A stretch of 64,000 bases of DNA from the NCBI RefSeq assembly GCF_025947365.1, contig NZ_CP110012.1:3410001-3474000 (forward strand). The letters are read 5' to 3'. Origin of the DNA: Flavobacterium sp. N502540 (GTDB lineage: Bacteria; Bacteroidota; Bacteroidia; Flavobacteriales; Flavobacteriaceae). The position numbers were made by a program, and so were the translations under genes. How positions within the stretch are numbered: the stretch's first letter is position 1; the number at the start of each line of letters is the position of its first letter. The notes below the pieces were generated by a model, which was given only the letters and a program-made list of their open reading frames with translations, ran no database searches and was not told the origin of the DNA. Positions 25,184 to 34,400 of the stretch are shown here, piece after piece.

Positions 25184-25556
25184 GTTCCTACGGAACGTGT
25201 CGTATAATTTTTTCAACGAATTGAAATCCGTTGCTATAAATATGTCGTTCCTCCGGAACTTTTGAACGTGTCGTATAATTTTTTTGAACGGATTGAAATT
25301 CGTTGCTATAAATATGTCGTTCCTCTGGAACTTTTGAACGTGTCGTATAATTTTTTTGAACGGATTGAAATCCGTTGCTATAAATATGTCGTTCCTCCGG
25401 AACTCCTGAACGTGTCGTATAATTTTTTTGAACGGATTGAAATTCGTTGCTATAAATAGGTCGTTCCTACGGAACTTTTGAACGTGTCGTATAATTTTTT
25501 GAACGGATTGAAATTCGTTGCTATAAATATGTCGTTCCTCCGGAACTTTTGAATAC
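25184..25556. repeat. Tandem array, 71-72-bp period, five copies with two short palindromes each
   Basis: CGTATAATTTTTT recurs at 25201, 25272, 25344, 25416 and 25488. Each unit has the palindromes AACGGATT-GA-AATCCGTT and GTTCC-TCC-GGAAC with small variations. The open frames over this array on both strands are repeat-derived. It fills most of the 560-bp gap between the acetyltransferase gene and the next minus-strand gene; the first 150 bp also hold short inverted motifs such as CCGGATT-TTAATCCGG. It is not CRISPR: there are no unique spacers. Confidence 0.85.
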
Positions 25557-25590
25557 AACTCATAACTCATAACTCATAACTATCTTCTTA

Positions 25591-26214
25591 CTATCCGTCT
25601 TTCAAAAGTAAATTTTGCTCCTTTCTTAATTTTTCCACTAATGAATTAAGGTAGGTTTTTGTTTTTAGAGGAAGTAAATTCCAGGTTGAATCTTTTTTAA
25701 AACTTCTGCAATAATCCAGATCGCATTCTACGGCACGAATTGCATATTTTTTGTTTTGGTAGATCGTAATAATTTTAACGCGCCTTATCTCGTTGTATTC
25801 CGTTCTCGTACCGTAAACAATCACCGGATCGATAAGTCCATCTCCGTCAAGATCTGTCGTACTGCAGTATTTTGTCCAAAAATAGATCGTAGTTTCTTTA
25901 GGTTCACTGTTCTCCAATAAATCATTAATTCTCCATTTTTCAAGAAAACCGCCGTGATCATTCAGTGTATAAATGGCTTGAATCTTAGTGTTTAAGGTGT
26001 CTTTTTTTGAAATGTTTTTTTGATTTTCGCAGAGAAGCAATTCATACACACCGCTTTTATCAGAGCATTCGAGTGCTCTGTAAATTGGAAATTCCGAAAC
26101 ACCGTCAAGTTCCCGTTGAGCGATTTCTTTTTGAGTTAGTTTATGACTTTCTGTTTTTTGTGCAAAACCAAATGTGGTATAAAAAAAGATGCAGAATAAA
26201 ATAGCGTTTTTCAT
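25591..26214 (-). CDS. Secreted protein of unknown function with D-x-D-G-D-G motif
   Basis: The 207-residue protein has a signal peptide ending F-G-F-A-Q. It contains T-D-L-D-G-D-G-L-I-D-P-V-I-V-Y-G-T near residue 118, an FG-GAP/EF-hand-like calcium-loop pattern, and two Cys clusters. The order is like an NCBI family with names containing M949_RS01915 (surface polysaccharide related), a memory-based and weak link. No enzyme motif is seen. It is bordered by the 72-bp repeat array. Confidence 0.65.
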   Translation of the reverse strand: MKNAILFCIFFYTTFGFAQKTESHKLTQKEIAQRELDGVSEFPIYRALECSDKSGVYELLLCENQKNISKKDTLNTKIQAIYTLNDHGGFLEKWRINDLLENSEPKETTIYFWTKYCSTTDLDGDGLIDPVIVYGTRTEYNEIRRVKIITIYQNKKYAIRAVECDLDYCRSFKKDSTWNLLPLKTKTYLNSLVEKLRKEQNLLLKDG

Positions 26215-26373
26215 GAATAGTGTGACATTTTATAAAACCAAAGATATTTAAAAGCTTTTGAGATTAGATCATTTTATATTTTTTAAAAGCATATTTTGTT
26301 GTATTTTTCGAATCTGAAAGTATTGGTAAATCGATTTAGTAGAATGCCAATTGCTGTTTTTAAGTAAAAAGTA

Positions 26374-28719
26374 ATGAATAAAAGAAAACTAATGAATAGA
26401 ATAAATTGTAAAAATTTTGTTTTTGGATTATCCTTTTTAATATTCGGTTATACCGCTAATGCTCAGAAAAAAACAATTGAGAAACGAGATCTGATTCAGT
26501 ATGTTGATCCTATGATTGGTACTGCCAAAATGGGGCATACCTATCCGGGAGCAACAGTTCCGTTTGGGAGTGTACAGTTAAGTCCCGAAACCGATACAAT
26601 TGCCTACAGTACAAATGGAAAATACAACGGAGACGTCTATAAGTATTGTGCCGGATATCAATACGAAGATAAAACGATCGTAGGTTTTAGTCATACACAT
26701 TTTAGCGGAACTGGACATTCTGATTTAGGCGACTTTTTAATTATGCCAACAACCGGAAAATTACAATTAAATCCCGGTGTCGCTTCAAAACCATTGTCCG
26801 GTTATCGATCAGCATTTTCTCATACTACCGAAAAAGCAGAGCCTGCTTACTACAGTGTACTTTTGGAAGATCATAAAATCAAAGCCGAACTTACTGCGAC
26901 AACCCGTGTAGGGATGCATCAATACACCTTTCCAAAATCAGATGATGCACATATCATTTTGGATTTGACGTCGGGAATTTACAATTACGATAAAAAGAAT
27001 GTATGGACATTTGTTCGGGTAGAGAACGATACTTTGATTACCGGATATCGCCAGACCAATGGCTGGGCGAGAACCAGAACCGTATATTTTGCGATGAGTT
27101 TTAGCAAACCCATTAAAAATTACGGACAGGCTCCATTGGAAAAAAGTGTGTACAGAGGATTTTGGGGAAGATTCGATCAAACCAAAAACTTTCCCGAAAT
27201 GGCGGGTCAGAACTTAAAATTGTTCTTTGATTTTAATACAGAAGAAGGAGAGAAAATCAAAATCAAAATGGCTTTATCTCCCGTGAGTACTGCAGGCGCA
27301 GTTGAAAACATGAAAAAAGAAGTTCCGGGTTGGGATTTCGAAAAAGTGAAAAAACAAAGTCAGGAAGTCTGGAATAACGAATTGAACAAAATTCAGGTAG
27401 AGACCCTTCAGAAAGAAGATTTAGTGAATTTTTATACTGCAATGTACCATGCCTTTTTGGGGCCTACAGAATACATAGATTTAGACGGGAACTACAAAGG
27501 TTTGGATATGAATGTTCATAAAGCCGAAAACTTTAAAAATTATACCAGCTACTCCTTATGGGATACTTATCGCGCGTTGCATCCATTATTCAATATAGTA
27601 CAGCCTTCCCGAAATTCAGATATGATCAGTTCTATGCTGGCTCACTCCGATCAAAGTGTACATAAAATGCTGCCTATCTGGTCGCATTATGCCAATGAAA
27701 ATTGGTGCATGATCGGATATCATTCCGTTTCGGTAATTGCCGATGCCATTGTAAAAGGCAATACTAATTTTGATCCTGAAAAAGCACTTGAGGCCTGTGT
27801 AAAAACAGCAAAAGTGCCTTATTATGACGGATTGGAATATTATATGACAAAAGGTTATGTTCCCGAAGACAAAAATGGCGCTTCGGTTTCAAAAACACTC
27901 GAATATGCTTATGATGATTGGGCAATTGCACAGGCTGCAAAGAAATTAGGTAAAACCGAAATCTATAAGGAATTCATCTCAAGATCTAAAAATTATAAAA
28001 ACGTTTACGATGCGCAAACGGGGTTCATGCGTCCGAAGTTAAACGACGGAACTTTTAAAAAGGAATTTGATCCGTTAGATACACATGGTCAGGGGTTTAT
28101 TGAAGGAAATTCATGGAATTACAGTTTGTATGTTCCGCAGGATCCTGCTGATATGATTCAAATGATGGGAGGAAATGAGAAATTTAAAGTTCGATTGGAT
28201 TCCTTATTCAACATGCATTTACCGGATAAATATTTTGAAAATACGGAAGACATCACCAGAGATGGAATCATTGGGAATTATGTTCACGGAAACGAACCTT
28301 CACACCATGTCGTTTATTTGTATAACTGGACCAATTCACCGTGGAAAGCTCAGGACAAAATTAGAATGATCCTGAAAAAAATGTACCGAAACGGAGCTGA
28401 CGGCTTGGGAGGAAATGATGATTTTGGACAAATGAGTGCCTGGTATATTTTTAGCAGTTTAGGTTTTTACCCTGTAGCTCCGGGTTCTGATGAGTATGCA
28501 TTAGGAAGTCCGTTAGTGAAAAAGGCAGCTTTTAATCTGGAAAATGGAAAGAAATTCGAAGTAGAAACCATCAATCAATCCGATAAAAATGTGTTTGTGA
28601 GCAAGGTGATTTTGAATGGAAAACAATTAGACAGACCATTTCTGAAACATGCTGATATAATAAATGGAGGAAAGATCACATTTTATATGAGCGCTAAACC
28701 GAATAAGAAACAATATTAA
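26374..28719 (+). CDS. GH92 family glycoside hydrolase (alpha-mannosidase type)
   Basis: The 781-residue secreted enzyme has a signal-peptide region ending A-N-A-Q; the start could instead be the ATG at 26392. Family motifs are Y-V-D-P-M-I-G-T near residue 43, G-H-T-Y-P-G-A-T-V-P-F-G, F-S-H-T-H-F-S-G-T-G, L-W-D-T-Y-R-A-L-H-P-L, G-N-E-P-S-H-H (catalytic acid region near 645) and G-G-N-D-D-F-G-Q-M-S-A-W-Y. GH92 enzymes are calcium-dependent exo-mannosidases, mostly alpha-1,2. Many members have N-D-D-C-G-Q at the last motif; the F here may mark another linkage specificity. It is a lone gene, not part of the PUL at the right end. Confidence 0.93.
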   Translation: MNKRKLMNRINCKNFVFGLSFLIFGYTANAQKKTIEKRDLIQYVDPMIGTAKMGHTYPGATVPFGSVQLSPETDTIAYSTNGKYNGDVYKYCAGYQYEDKTIVGFSHTHFSGTGHSDLGDFLIMPTTGKLQLNPGVASKPLSGYRSAFSHTTEKAEPAYYSVLLEDHKIKAELTATTRVGMHQYTFPKSDDAHIILDLTSGIYNYDKKNVWTFVRVENDTLITGYRQTNGWARTRTVYFAMSFSKPIKNYGQAPLEKSVYRGFWGRFDQTKNFPEMAGQNLKLFFDFNTEEGEKIKIKMALSPVSTAGAVENMKKEVPGWDFEKVKKQSQEVWNNELNKIQVETLQKEDLVNFYTAMYHAFLGPTEYIDLDGNYKGLDMNVHKAENFKNYTSYSLWDTYRALHPLFNIVQPSRNSDMISSMLAHSDQSVHKMLPIWSHYANENWCMIGYHSVSVIADAIVKGNTNFDPEKALEACVKTAKVPYYDGLEYYMTKGYVPEDKNGASVSKTLEYAYDDWAIAQAAKKLGKTEIYKEFISRSKNYKNVYDAQTGFMRPKLNDGTFKKEFDPLDTHGQGFIEGNSWNYSLYVPQDPADMIQMMGGNEKFKVRLDSLFNMHLPDKYFENTEDITRDGIIGNYVHGNEPSHHVVYLYNWTNSPWKAQDKIRMILKKMYRNGADGLGGNDDFGQMSAWYIFSSLGFYPVAPGSDEYALGSPLVKKAAFNLENGKKFEVETINQSDKNVFVSKVILNGKQLDRPFLKHADIINGGKITFYMSAKPNKKQY

Positions 28720-28729
28720 TTTTATAGAT

Positions 28730-28757
28730 GTCAGGCTGAGCGAAGTCGAAGCCTGAC
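28730..28757. repeat. Short palindrome GTCAGGCT...AAGCCTGAC
   Basis: Perfect 8-bp arms (28730-28737 and 28750-28757) around GAGCGAAGTCGA, immediately after the GH92 stop. It belongs to a short palindrome type often seen after Bacteroidota genes; it may help terminate transcription. Confidence 0.6.
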
Positions 28758-28869
28758 GTTCAAAAAAAGAACTTGAAAAAGTGTAAGGTTTAAATTCAAG
28801 AAAATTTGTGCAATTAATAGTGAAACAATAAAAAACTTCCCGAAATTTGCACTTTAAATAAAAGTAAAC

Positions 28870-29316
28870 ATGAAAATAAATCTAAAATCAGGAATTGATA
28901 AATTGCTTTTCGGAATGAAGCAGAACGATGTTACAGCTGCTTTAGGAAAGCCTGATAAAAATTATAAAGACGAAGATGATAATGTGATTTTTGTATACAA
29001 TGCACAAAAGATCAGATTGACGTTTTATCAGGAAGAAGACCAGAAATTAGGTTATTTAGTAGCTTCAAGCAACGATTTGGAAGTTTTTGGATTCAAATTA
29101 ATCGGCAGAAAAATTGCTGATGTAAAGAAAGATTTAGCAACAAAAGGAATTACAAAATACAATCAGGAAACTTTTGATACTTTCGAGAATTATTTTAATG
29201 AAGACAACTGGTTCATCCTTCAAACAGAATTTGACGAAGTGGTGAAGTTTGAAATCGGTGCAATCATCAACGATAAAGACGAATTTGACTGGAAATTTCC
29301 AGTGAAGAAGAAGTAG
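28870..29316 (+). CDS. Conserved hypothetical protein, two BamE/SmpA-like half-repeats
   Basis: A 148-residue soluble protein without signal peptide. G-M-K-Q-N-D-V-T-A-A-L-G-K-P-D near residue 15 is the helix-turn motif of BamE/SmpA-like folds, and a weaker second copy, L-I-G-R-K-I-A-D-V-K-K-D-L, lies near residue 77. This suggests two fold repeats. The function is unknown and no linked operon partner is evident. It converges on the M61 peptidase gene across a bidirectional terminator. Confidence 0.7.
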   Translation: MKINLKSGIDKLLFGMKQNDVTAALGKPDKNYKDEDDNVIFVYNAQKIRLTFYQEEDQKLGYLVASSNDLEVFGFKLIGRKIADVKKDLATKGITKYNQETFDTFENYFNEDNWFILQTEFDEVVKFEIGAIINDKDEFDWKFPVKKK

Positions 29317-29403
29317 TTAAAAAGATTTATAGCCTAAAGAACAAACAGGTGTCGGACTAAGCGATATCACCGTTTTAGTCTGATAGACCACAATATTAAT
29401 TAT

Positions 29404-29437
29404 AAAAAAAACCGACAATCTCTTGTCGGTTTTTTTG
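29404..29437. terminator. Bidirectional terminator
   Basis: The arms ACCGACAA / TTGTCGGT with loop TCTC inside A and T runs, between convergent genes. Confidence 0.9.
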
Positions 29438-29455
29438 TGTTTGAGTCGAAAAGAA

Positions 29456-31315
29456 TTATCCTTTCAACCAGGCATTTTTTAGTTTTTCTTTTGAAGCGTC
29501 TGTTGCTTTAAAAGTCTCTTTTTCTTCAAACGGAAATTTTACAGTTCCTTTGATAGTCTGCTCAACACCGGCACGTTTTATTTTAATCGTAATTGGATCA
29601 TTTTCCTTCCAGTTATCACTTTCACCAATTAAATCATAAATGTTATCGAAATTGTACGCCTTATCGTTTACAGCAAGAATGATATCGCCTCCTTTAAGAT
29701 TTAAATTAGTAAAAAACACATTCAGATCGATATTAGAACGTACGTTTATCGCTTTTGTAGCTTTGTCAACGCCAATATATGGCATTTTGTCTTTGAGGAA
29801 AACGGGTGCCGGAACTTTTTCATAAGCTTTGGTTACGCCAACTTTAGCCAGATAGAACTCATAAGGAATAGGAGTTGTTCCTGCCACATATTTATTTAGG
29901 AATTCGCCAACCTCAGGATAAGTCAATTCCGTTACTTTAGCAAAAAGTTCGTTATCGTTAAATGGTTTTTCAATACCATATTCATTCGATAATTTGTGCA
30001 TTAGATCCAGAATTCCTCTTTCTCCATTGCTTTTTTCTCTGATGATAATGTCAATGCACATCCCAATTAAAGCCCCTTTTTGATATACATTTAAGTATTG
30101 ATCTTTATAAGGCTGATCCAGTACATTTTTACTCATAATGGTAAATGACATGGTATCATTTAAGCCTTTTGCCTGTTCGATTTTATCAGCGATACGCGTG
30201 TAAAATTCAGATTCGTTAATTAGCCCCTGATTGATTTGAAACAGGTTGGCAAAATATTCTGTTACTCCCTCGTACATCCATAAATGCTCCGACATTTTTG
30301 GAGCATTGTAATCAAAAAACTGTATTTCTTTAGAGTGAATCGTTAACGGAGTTACAATGTGAAAAAATTCATGTGAAACTACATCTTTCATAGATTCCAC
30401 CAGTTTTTCTTTAGGCATAGATTCCGGTAAAACAACTGTTGTAGCGGTTGGGTGTTCCAATGCTCCAAAACCGTGGGCATCGTCTTTGGCCATACTTGAC
30501 AGATACAAAAGAACAGTATACTTTTTGTTAGCATTTACTTTGCCTAAAAAGTTCTTTTGTGCCGTCATCATCGTCTTCATTTCAGGAGTAATGCTTTCGG
30601 CAGTAAACTTTCCGGTTGGAGAATAAACGGCGATTAAAATATCCATTCCATTTACGTTGAAAGTCGTATAATCGGGTTTAGAGTACATGATCGGATTTTC
30701 GACTAAAACAGCATAGCGGGAAGTGGTAAAAACGTCACTTGTTTTGCTTGCATCTTCATCTGTCATTGAAGTGGCTCCCCAAAGTGTTTCAGGATGTGTG
30801 ACTGTAACTTTATACGGAATTTCTAACTTATCCTGAAAGTAACCTACAAAACCGTGTGTGTTAACTAAGAAATTAACGCCCGCATTGATATTTGTTCCAG
30901 CAGGAGAAAATACGTCATCATTTCCAAATCCCGTTCCTTTTTCAGTATCAAAAGTATCTCCTACTAAATAAGTTACTTTTTTTAATTTTTTTGCATCCGA
31001 GATAGACCAGGAGTTGTCATCAATTCTTTTTACAGCTAATTCATTTCCTTTGGCGTCAAAGGCTTTAAAATCACCGGAATATTTACCATAATTATCCGTA
31101 GAATAAGTTCCGGGAACCGTTTTTGGGATACTGTAAATTACTTCGTCAGTTTTTATTTGCGGAGGGGTTACCGTTACCAGAACTTTGTCGTCTTTTACAT
31201 CAACAAGATTAATGTTTACGTCTACAATATTGTTTTTTACGGTACTGGAGGAACTCCCTGTTTTACAGCTCCAAAGTGTGACTGCAAGCGCTAAGGTGTA
31301 AATTATTTTCTTCAT
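29456..31315 (-). CDS. M61 family metallopeptidase lipoprotein with PDZ domain
   Basis: The start was set at 31315 (MKKIIYTLAL) so that the lipobox L-W-S-C comes at residue 17; 619 residues. The zinc site is H-E-F-F-H-I-V-T-P near residue 330, followed by a Glu ligand in M-Y-E-G-V-T-E-Y-F-A-N-L near 365. A PDZ domain (G-G-D-I-I-L-A-V-N-D) lies near 545. M61 peptidases (glycyl aminopeptidase type) remove N-terminal residues; bacterial ones are periplasmic or outer-membrane bound. It is probably an envelope protein-quality or peptide-processing enzyme. Confidence 0.9.
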   Translation of the reverse strand: MKKIIYTLALAVTLWSCKTGSSSSTVKNNIVDVNINLVDVKDDKVLVTVTPPQIKTDEVIYSIPKTVPGTYSTDNYGKYSGDFKAFDAKGNELAVKRIDDNSWSISDAKKLKKVTYLVGDTFDTEKGTGFGNDDVFSPAGTNINAGVNFLVNTHGFVGYFQDKLEIPYKVTVTHPETLWGATSMTDEDASKTSDVFTTSRYAVLVENPIMYSKPDYTTFNVNGMDILIAVYSPTGKFTAESITPEMKTMMTAQKNFLGKVNANKKYTVLLYLSSMAKDDAHGFGALEHPTATTVVLPESMPKEKLVESMKDVVSHEFFHIVTPLTIHSKEIQFFDYNAPKMSEHLWMYEGVTEYFANLFQINQGLINESEFYTRIADKIEQAKGLNDTMSFTIMSKNVLDQPYKDQYLNVYQKGALIGMCIDIIIREKSNGERGILDLMHKLSNEYGIEKPFNDNELFAKVTELTYPEVGEFLNKYVAGTTPIPYEFYLAKVGVTKAYEKVPAPVFLKDKMPYIGVDKATKAINVRSNIDLNVFFTNLNLKGGDIILAVNDKAYNFDNIYDLIGESDNWKENDPITIKIKRAGVEQTIKGTVKFPFEEKETFKATDASKEKLKNAWLKG

Positions 31316-31369
31316 TTCTTCATGATTGGTTATGCCTATTGGACTTATAAAAGGCAAAAAAGTTACACT

Positions 31370-31533
31370 TAAAGCCTGTTTAAATTTTATTTGTTGACTT
31401 TCGTATGATGATTTTCGGCTGCAACATCGTTAAATTTTTATACAATAGCGTTGCTATTCTATAAAATGTGCATGGTTTCGTTTGAAAATCCTTTAAAAAT
31501 AATCCTTAAATATAAATTTTAAACAGGCTCTTA
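31370..31533. mobile_element. MITE-like element with terminal inverted repeats AGCCTGTTTAAA
   Basis: The left end AGCCTGTTTAAATTTTATTT (31373-31392) is mirrored by AAATTTTAAACAGGCT (31514-31529). An internal hairpin (TTTTATACAATAGC / GCTATTCTATAAAA) lies between. It has no coding capacity, is about 160 bp long, and sits between the M61 peptidase gene and a terminator. I recall similar sequences elsewhere in Flavobacterium, but no target-site duplication could be fixed. Confidence 0.5.
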
Positions 31534-31547
31534 GATTTAAAACAAAA

Positions 31548-31571
31548 AAACTCCTGGATTTCAGGAGTTTT
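31548..31571 (-). terminator. Terminator of DUF2805 gene
   Basis: The arms AAACTCCTG / CAGGAGTTT with a 5-nt loop; a T run follows on the minus strand just after the stop. Confidence 0.85.
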
Positions 31572-31574
31572 ATC

Positions 31575-31853
31575 TTAATCTAGTTTGTTTTTTATATAAT
31601 ATTTGCCATCCAAATCTTCGTCAAAATCGTCTATTTTAACTGGCTTTGGTTTTGGTTTATTTGCAATTGCCTTTTTTTTCCACATCTCAAATTTTTCAAG
31701 AGGCATTTTCTTCTTCATGATTTCCAGAATTTCTTTTTCTGCCAATCCAAATTCTTTTTTTATGATTTCAAATGGATTTTTTTCTTCTAAGGCTAACGAA
31801 ACAATTTTTTCAGTTTGTTCCCAATTCAATTCTTTGCGGTTACTCTTTTTCAT
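31575..31853 (-). CDS. DUF2805 / TIGR03643 family small protein
   Basis: A 92-residue basic protein. The ATG at 31853 was chosen over the in-frame GTG one codon earlier. It has L-N-W-E-Q-T-E-K-I-V-S-L-A-L-E-E, then P-F-E-I-I-K-K-E-F-G-L and M-P-L-E-K-F-E-M-W-K-K-K, typical of this family, which is predicted to be a small helix-turn-helix-like protein. The role is unknown. It is monocistronic with its own terminator. Confidence 0.75.
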   Translation of the reverse strand: MKKSNRKELNWEQTEKIVSLALEEKNPFEIIKKEFGLAEKEILEIMKKKMPLEKFEMWKKKAIANKPKPKPVKIDDFDEDLDGKYYIKNKLD

Positions 31854-31973
31854 CACGTGAAAATTAATTCAAAATAGAGGTTAATGATTAATAGATTGAT
31901 TTTCAATTTAAGTATCAATATTAATAAAAAAAATAATTAGTTGGTTAGATGAATGCTGTTTTTTTTAATGATT

Positions 31974-32801
31974 TTAACTGTTTTTTGCGGATCTCGATTT
32001 TTGAAACGGTATTTTTAATAGATTTTTCAAATTGTTGTTTTCTTCAACAGCCATGTGGGTATCTACGCCATAAATTATTTTGTCTTTGGGTAAAGTGGTG
32101 AAAGTACCAAACAAACGGTCCCAAACCGAAAAAATATTACCATAATTACTGTCTGTATAGGGCAGAACGTAATGATGATGTACTTTGTGCATATTGGGAG
32201 AAACGATAAAATAACTTAGTAAAGTGTCTAGTTTTTGAGGCAATGATATATTGGCATGAGTAAACTGCGTAGAAATAACAGACAAGGTTTGGTATAGAAA
32301 AACCATCCACATTGGGCTTCCGATGATTAAAACCCCAAGGGTCGTAAAGATAAAACGGATAATGCTTTCACCGGGATGATGCCGATTTGCAGATGTAGTG
32401 TCAATCCAGGTATCGGTGTGATGAACGAGATGAAAACGCCATAAAAATTTGAACCTGTGCTGTACATAATGAGGAGTATAGGCACCAATTAAATCTAACA
32501 ATAGCAAACCCATGATGGTGTAAAGCCAAAGAGGTAAGGCGGGTAACCATTGCAATAGTCCAAAGTGGTTTTCAATCGTCCAGTTTGCTGTTTTAATTAA
32601 AATAAAAGCTAAAACAAAATTGACAATTATGGTAGTGAAGGTCAGGAAAAAATTGATTCCCGCATGCTGCCATTTTCGATAGTGCATCCGGAACAGGGGA
32701 AAGGTATTTTCGATCATCCAAAAAAAAGTAATTCCGCCAACCAGAATTAAGCTTCTGTGGGAGGACGGAATTGTACTGAAATAGGCGATAATATCATTCA
32801 T
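31974..32801 (-). CDS. Sterol desaturase / fatty acid hydroxylase superfamily protein
   Basis: The 275-residue integral membrane protein has four to five hydrophobic segments. The di-iron His motifs are present: H-Y-V-Q-H-R near residue 114, F-H-L-V-H-H (about 127), N-R-H-H-P-G and H-K-V-H-H-H near 205. The family uses O2 to hydroxylate or desaturate sterols, fatty acids or carotenoids; the substrate is unknown. It ends near DUF2805 on the same strand without obvious coupling. Confidence 0.85.
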   Translation of the reverse strand: MNDIIAYFSTIPSSHRSLILVGGITFFWMIENTFPLFRMHYRKWQHAGINFFLTFTTIIVNFVLAFILIKTANWTIENHFGLLQWLPALPLWLYTIMGLLLLDLIGAYTPHYVQHRFKFLWRFHLVHHTDTWIDTTSANRHHPGESIIRFIFTTLGVLIIGSPMWMVFLYQTLSVISTQFTHANISLPQKLDTLLSYFIVSPNMHKVHHHYVLPYTDSNYGNIFSVWDRLFGTFTTLPKDKIIYGVDTHMAVEENNNLKNLLKIPFQKSRSAKNS

Positions 32802-32946
32802 AAGGCTATATTAGAGTGATACAAAATAAGGGTGATTCAGATTGTTGAAGAAAACGAATACAGGTAAGTTCTTCCAAAAAAAGAAAAGAGAAAACCGAAT
32901 AGAAGTATATTTGATTTTCTCTTTTATGATAGTTATAAGCAAAGAT

Positions 32947-33189
32947 TTATGCTTTCTTGATTAAGCTGATAAGGAACAGTAAGACCCAGGCTCCTCCAAC
33001 AGCAATTATAATTTGCCAAAGAAGTCCGCCACCGCCAATACCTAATTTACCGGCAATCCAGCCGCCAATAATACCGCCAACAATTCCTACGACGATATTA
33101 CCTAATAATCCAAAACCTGCGCCTTTCCAGATCTGACCTGCAAGCCATCCTGATATGGCACCAATTAGTAAGAAATATAAAAATTCCAT
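32947..33189 (-). CDS. GlsB/YeaQ/YmgE family stress-response membrane protein
   Basis: An 80-residue protein with three hydrophobic segments and a very Gly-rich core (G-A-I-S-G-W-L-A-G-Q, G-I-V-G-G-I-I-G-G-W-I-A-G). It is the former transglycosylase-associated protein family, named for general stress induction. It is the last gene of a probable three-gene operon with the DoxX-like and aquaporin genes, with spacing around 30 nt. Confidence 0.85.
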   Translation of the reverse strand: MEFLYFLLIGAISGWLAGQIWKGAGFGLLGNIVVGIVGGIIGGWIAGKLGIGGGGLLWQIIIAVGGAWVLLFLISLIKKA

Positions 33190-33221
33190 ATGATAAATTT
33201 TAGAGGTTAAAGAGGAGTTGA

Positions 33222-33929
33222 TTAAGCTTCGGCGTGATTTTGCAGTAAGGTTTTATAAATGAAACCTGCTACAATAGCACCCAGAATAGGAGCTGCCCAA
33301 AACAGCCAGATTTGAGAAAGCGGCTCTCCACCAACAAAAATAGCCTGAGATAATGATCTTGCTGGATTTACCGAAGTATTGGTAATTGGAATACTGATTA
33401 GGTGTATTAAGGTTAGAGCAAAACCAATTGCAACACCGGCAAATCTTCCGTTGGCAAATTTATCTGTAGCTCCTAAAATTACTAATAAGAAAAACAAGGT
33501 TAGTACAAACTCAGCGATAAAAGCAGATTGCAAGGAATATCCGTCAGGAGAGAAGGCTCCAAAACCATTAGAGGCAAAAGCTCCCGCTTTGGTATTATCA
33601 ATGGCAAAACCAGCTTTTCCTGATGCAATTGTGAATAAAGTTCCTGCGGCTGCAAGAGCACCAACGCATTGTGCAACTATGTAAGGAATTAAGTCTTTTG
33701 CAGGAAATCTGCCGCCTGCCCATAAACCAAAAGAAACAGCCGGATTAAAGTGGCCTCCTGAAATATGTCCTACGGCATAAGCCATTGTAAGTACTGTTAA
33801 ACCAAAAGCCAGTGCAACACCTGCAAATCCGATTCCTAAGTCGGGAATTCCGGCAGCAAAAATTGCGCTTCCACAACCTCCAAAAACCAGCCAAAAAGTT
33901 CCAAAAAACTCTGCAAATAATTTTTTCAT
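33222..33929 (-). CDS. aqpZ: Aquaporin Z-type water channel
   Basis: The 235-residue protein has six hydrophobic segments and both NPA boxes: [10 protein letters not shown] near residue 57 and N-T-S-V-N-P-A-R-S near 186. The second half has the Arg of the selectivity filter (N-P-A-R). It lacks the broadened glycerol-facilitator loops and has the AqpZ length. It moves water during osmotic stress, which fits the downstream stress-type membrane protein gene. Confidence 0.92.
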   Translation of the reverse strand: MKKLFAEFFGTFWLVFGGCGSAIFAAGIPDLGIGFAGVALAFGLTVLTMAYAVGHISGGHFNPAVSFGLWAGGRFPAKDLIPYIVAQCVGALAAAGTLFTIASGKAGFAIDNTKAGAFASNGFGAFSPDGYSLQSAFIAEFVLTLFFLLVILGATDKFANGRFAGVAIGFALTLIHLISIPITNTSVNPARSLSQAIFVGGEPLSQIWLFWAAPILGAIVAGFIYKTLLQNHAEA

Positions 33930-33958
33930 AATAAATAGTTTTAATTAATAGTTGATTG

Positions 33959-34315
33959 TTAAAAAGTATATTGGTATGCCCACAAAATCAAGACAATCTG
34001 AATGGGCAAGCGTATAAACAAAATCCACTTGGGTAAACCAAAACTTGCCTTTTTATTCTGATACATATAGAGATTGGAAGGGAATGCAGCAATTAAAATA
34101 GCTATAATTCCCCATGCCCCAAAATGAGAGGTAACAGGAATCAAGAGGAGTATGCCGAAGATAACCTCGGCAATACCACTTAAAATATTTATTAATTTAG
34201 GATTTGAAAAAAAGGGGGGAATGATCTTAATGTACATTCCCGGTTTTCTGAAATGATTTAATCCGGCAATAATATAAAGCGAAGCCATTAAATATAAATG
34301 CCAGGGTAAATTCAT
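33959..34315 (-). CDS. DoxX-like membrane protein
   Basis: The 118-residue protein has four hydrophobic segments, with the family pattern A-G-L-N-H-F at the end of the first and G-I-A-E-V-I-F-G-I-L-L-L near residue 48. DoxX-like proteins are membrane proteins of poorly defined function. It is the first gene of the operon with aqpZ and the GlsB-like gene. Confidence 0.8.
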   Translation of the reverse strand: MNLPWHLYLMASLYIIAGLNHFRKPGMYIKIIPPFFSNPKLINILSGIAEVIFGILLLIPVTSHFGAWGIIAILIAAFPSNLYMYQNKKASFGLPKWILFIRLPIQIVLILWAYQYTF

Positions 34316-34400
34316 GATAAATAGGATTGTTTATCACGAATTTATAAAAAAATTAACAATTATTGCACTACAAGAGACTTTTTTTTAGAGTGTTTCTAAA

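Noticed and set aside
25184..25556. Possible CRISPR array
   Set aside because: The units are near-identical over their whole length with no variable spacers, and no cas genes are present.
25040..25570. A 176-codon minus-strand frame and a plus-strand frame through the 72-bp repeats
   Set aside because: The peptides simply repeat with the DNA unit and both strands are open, so they are repeat artefacts.
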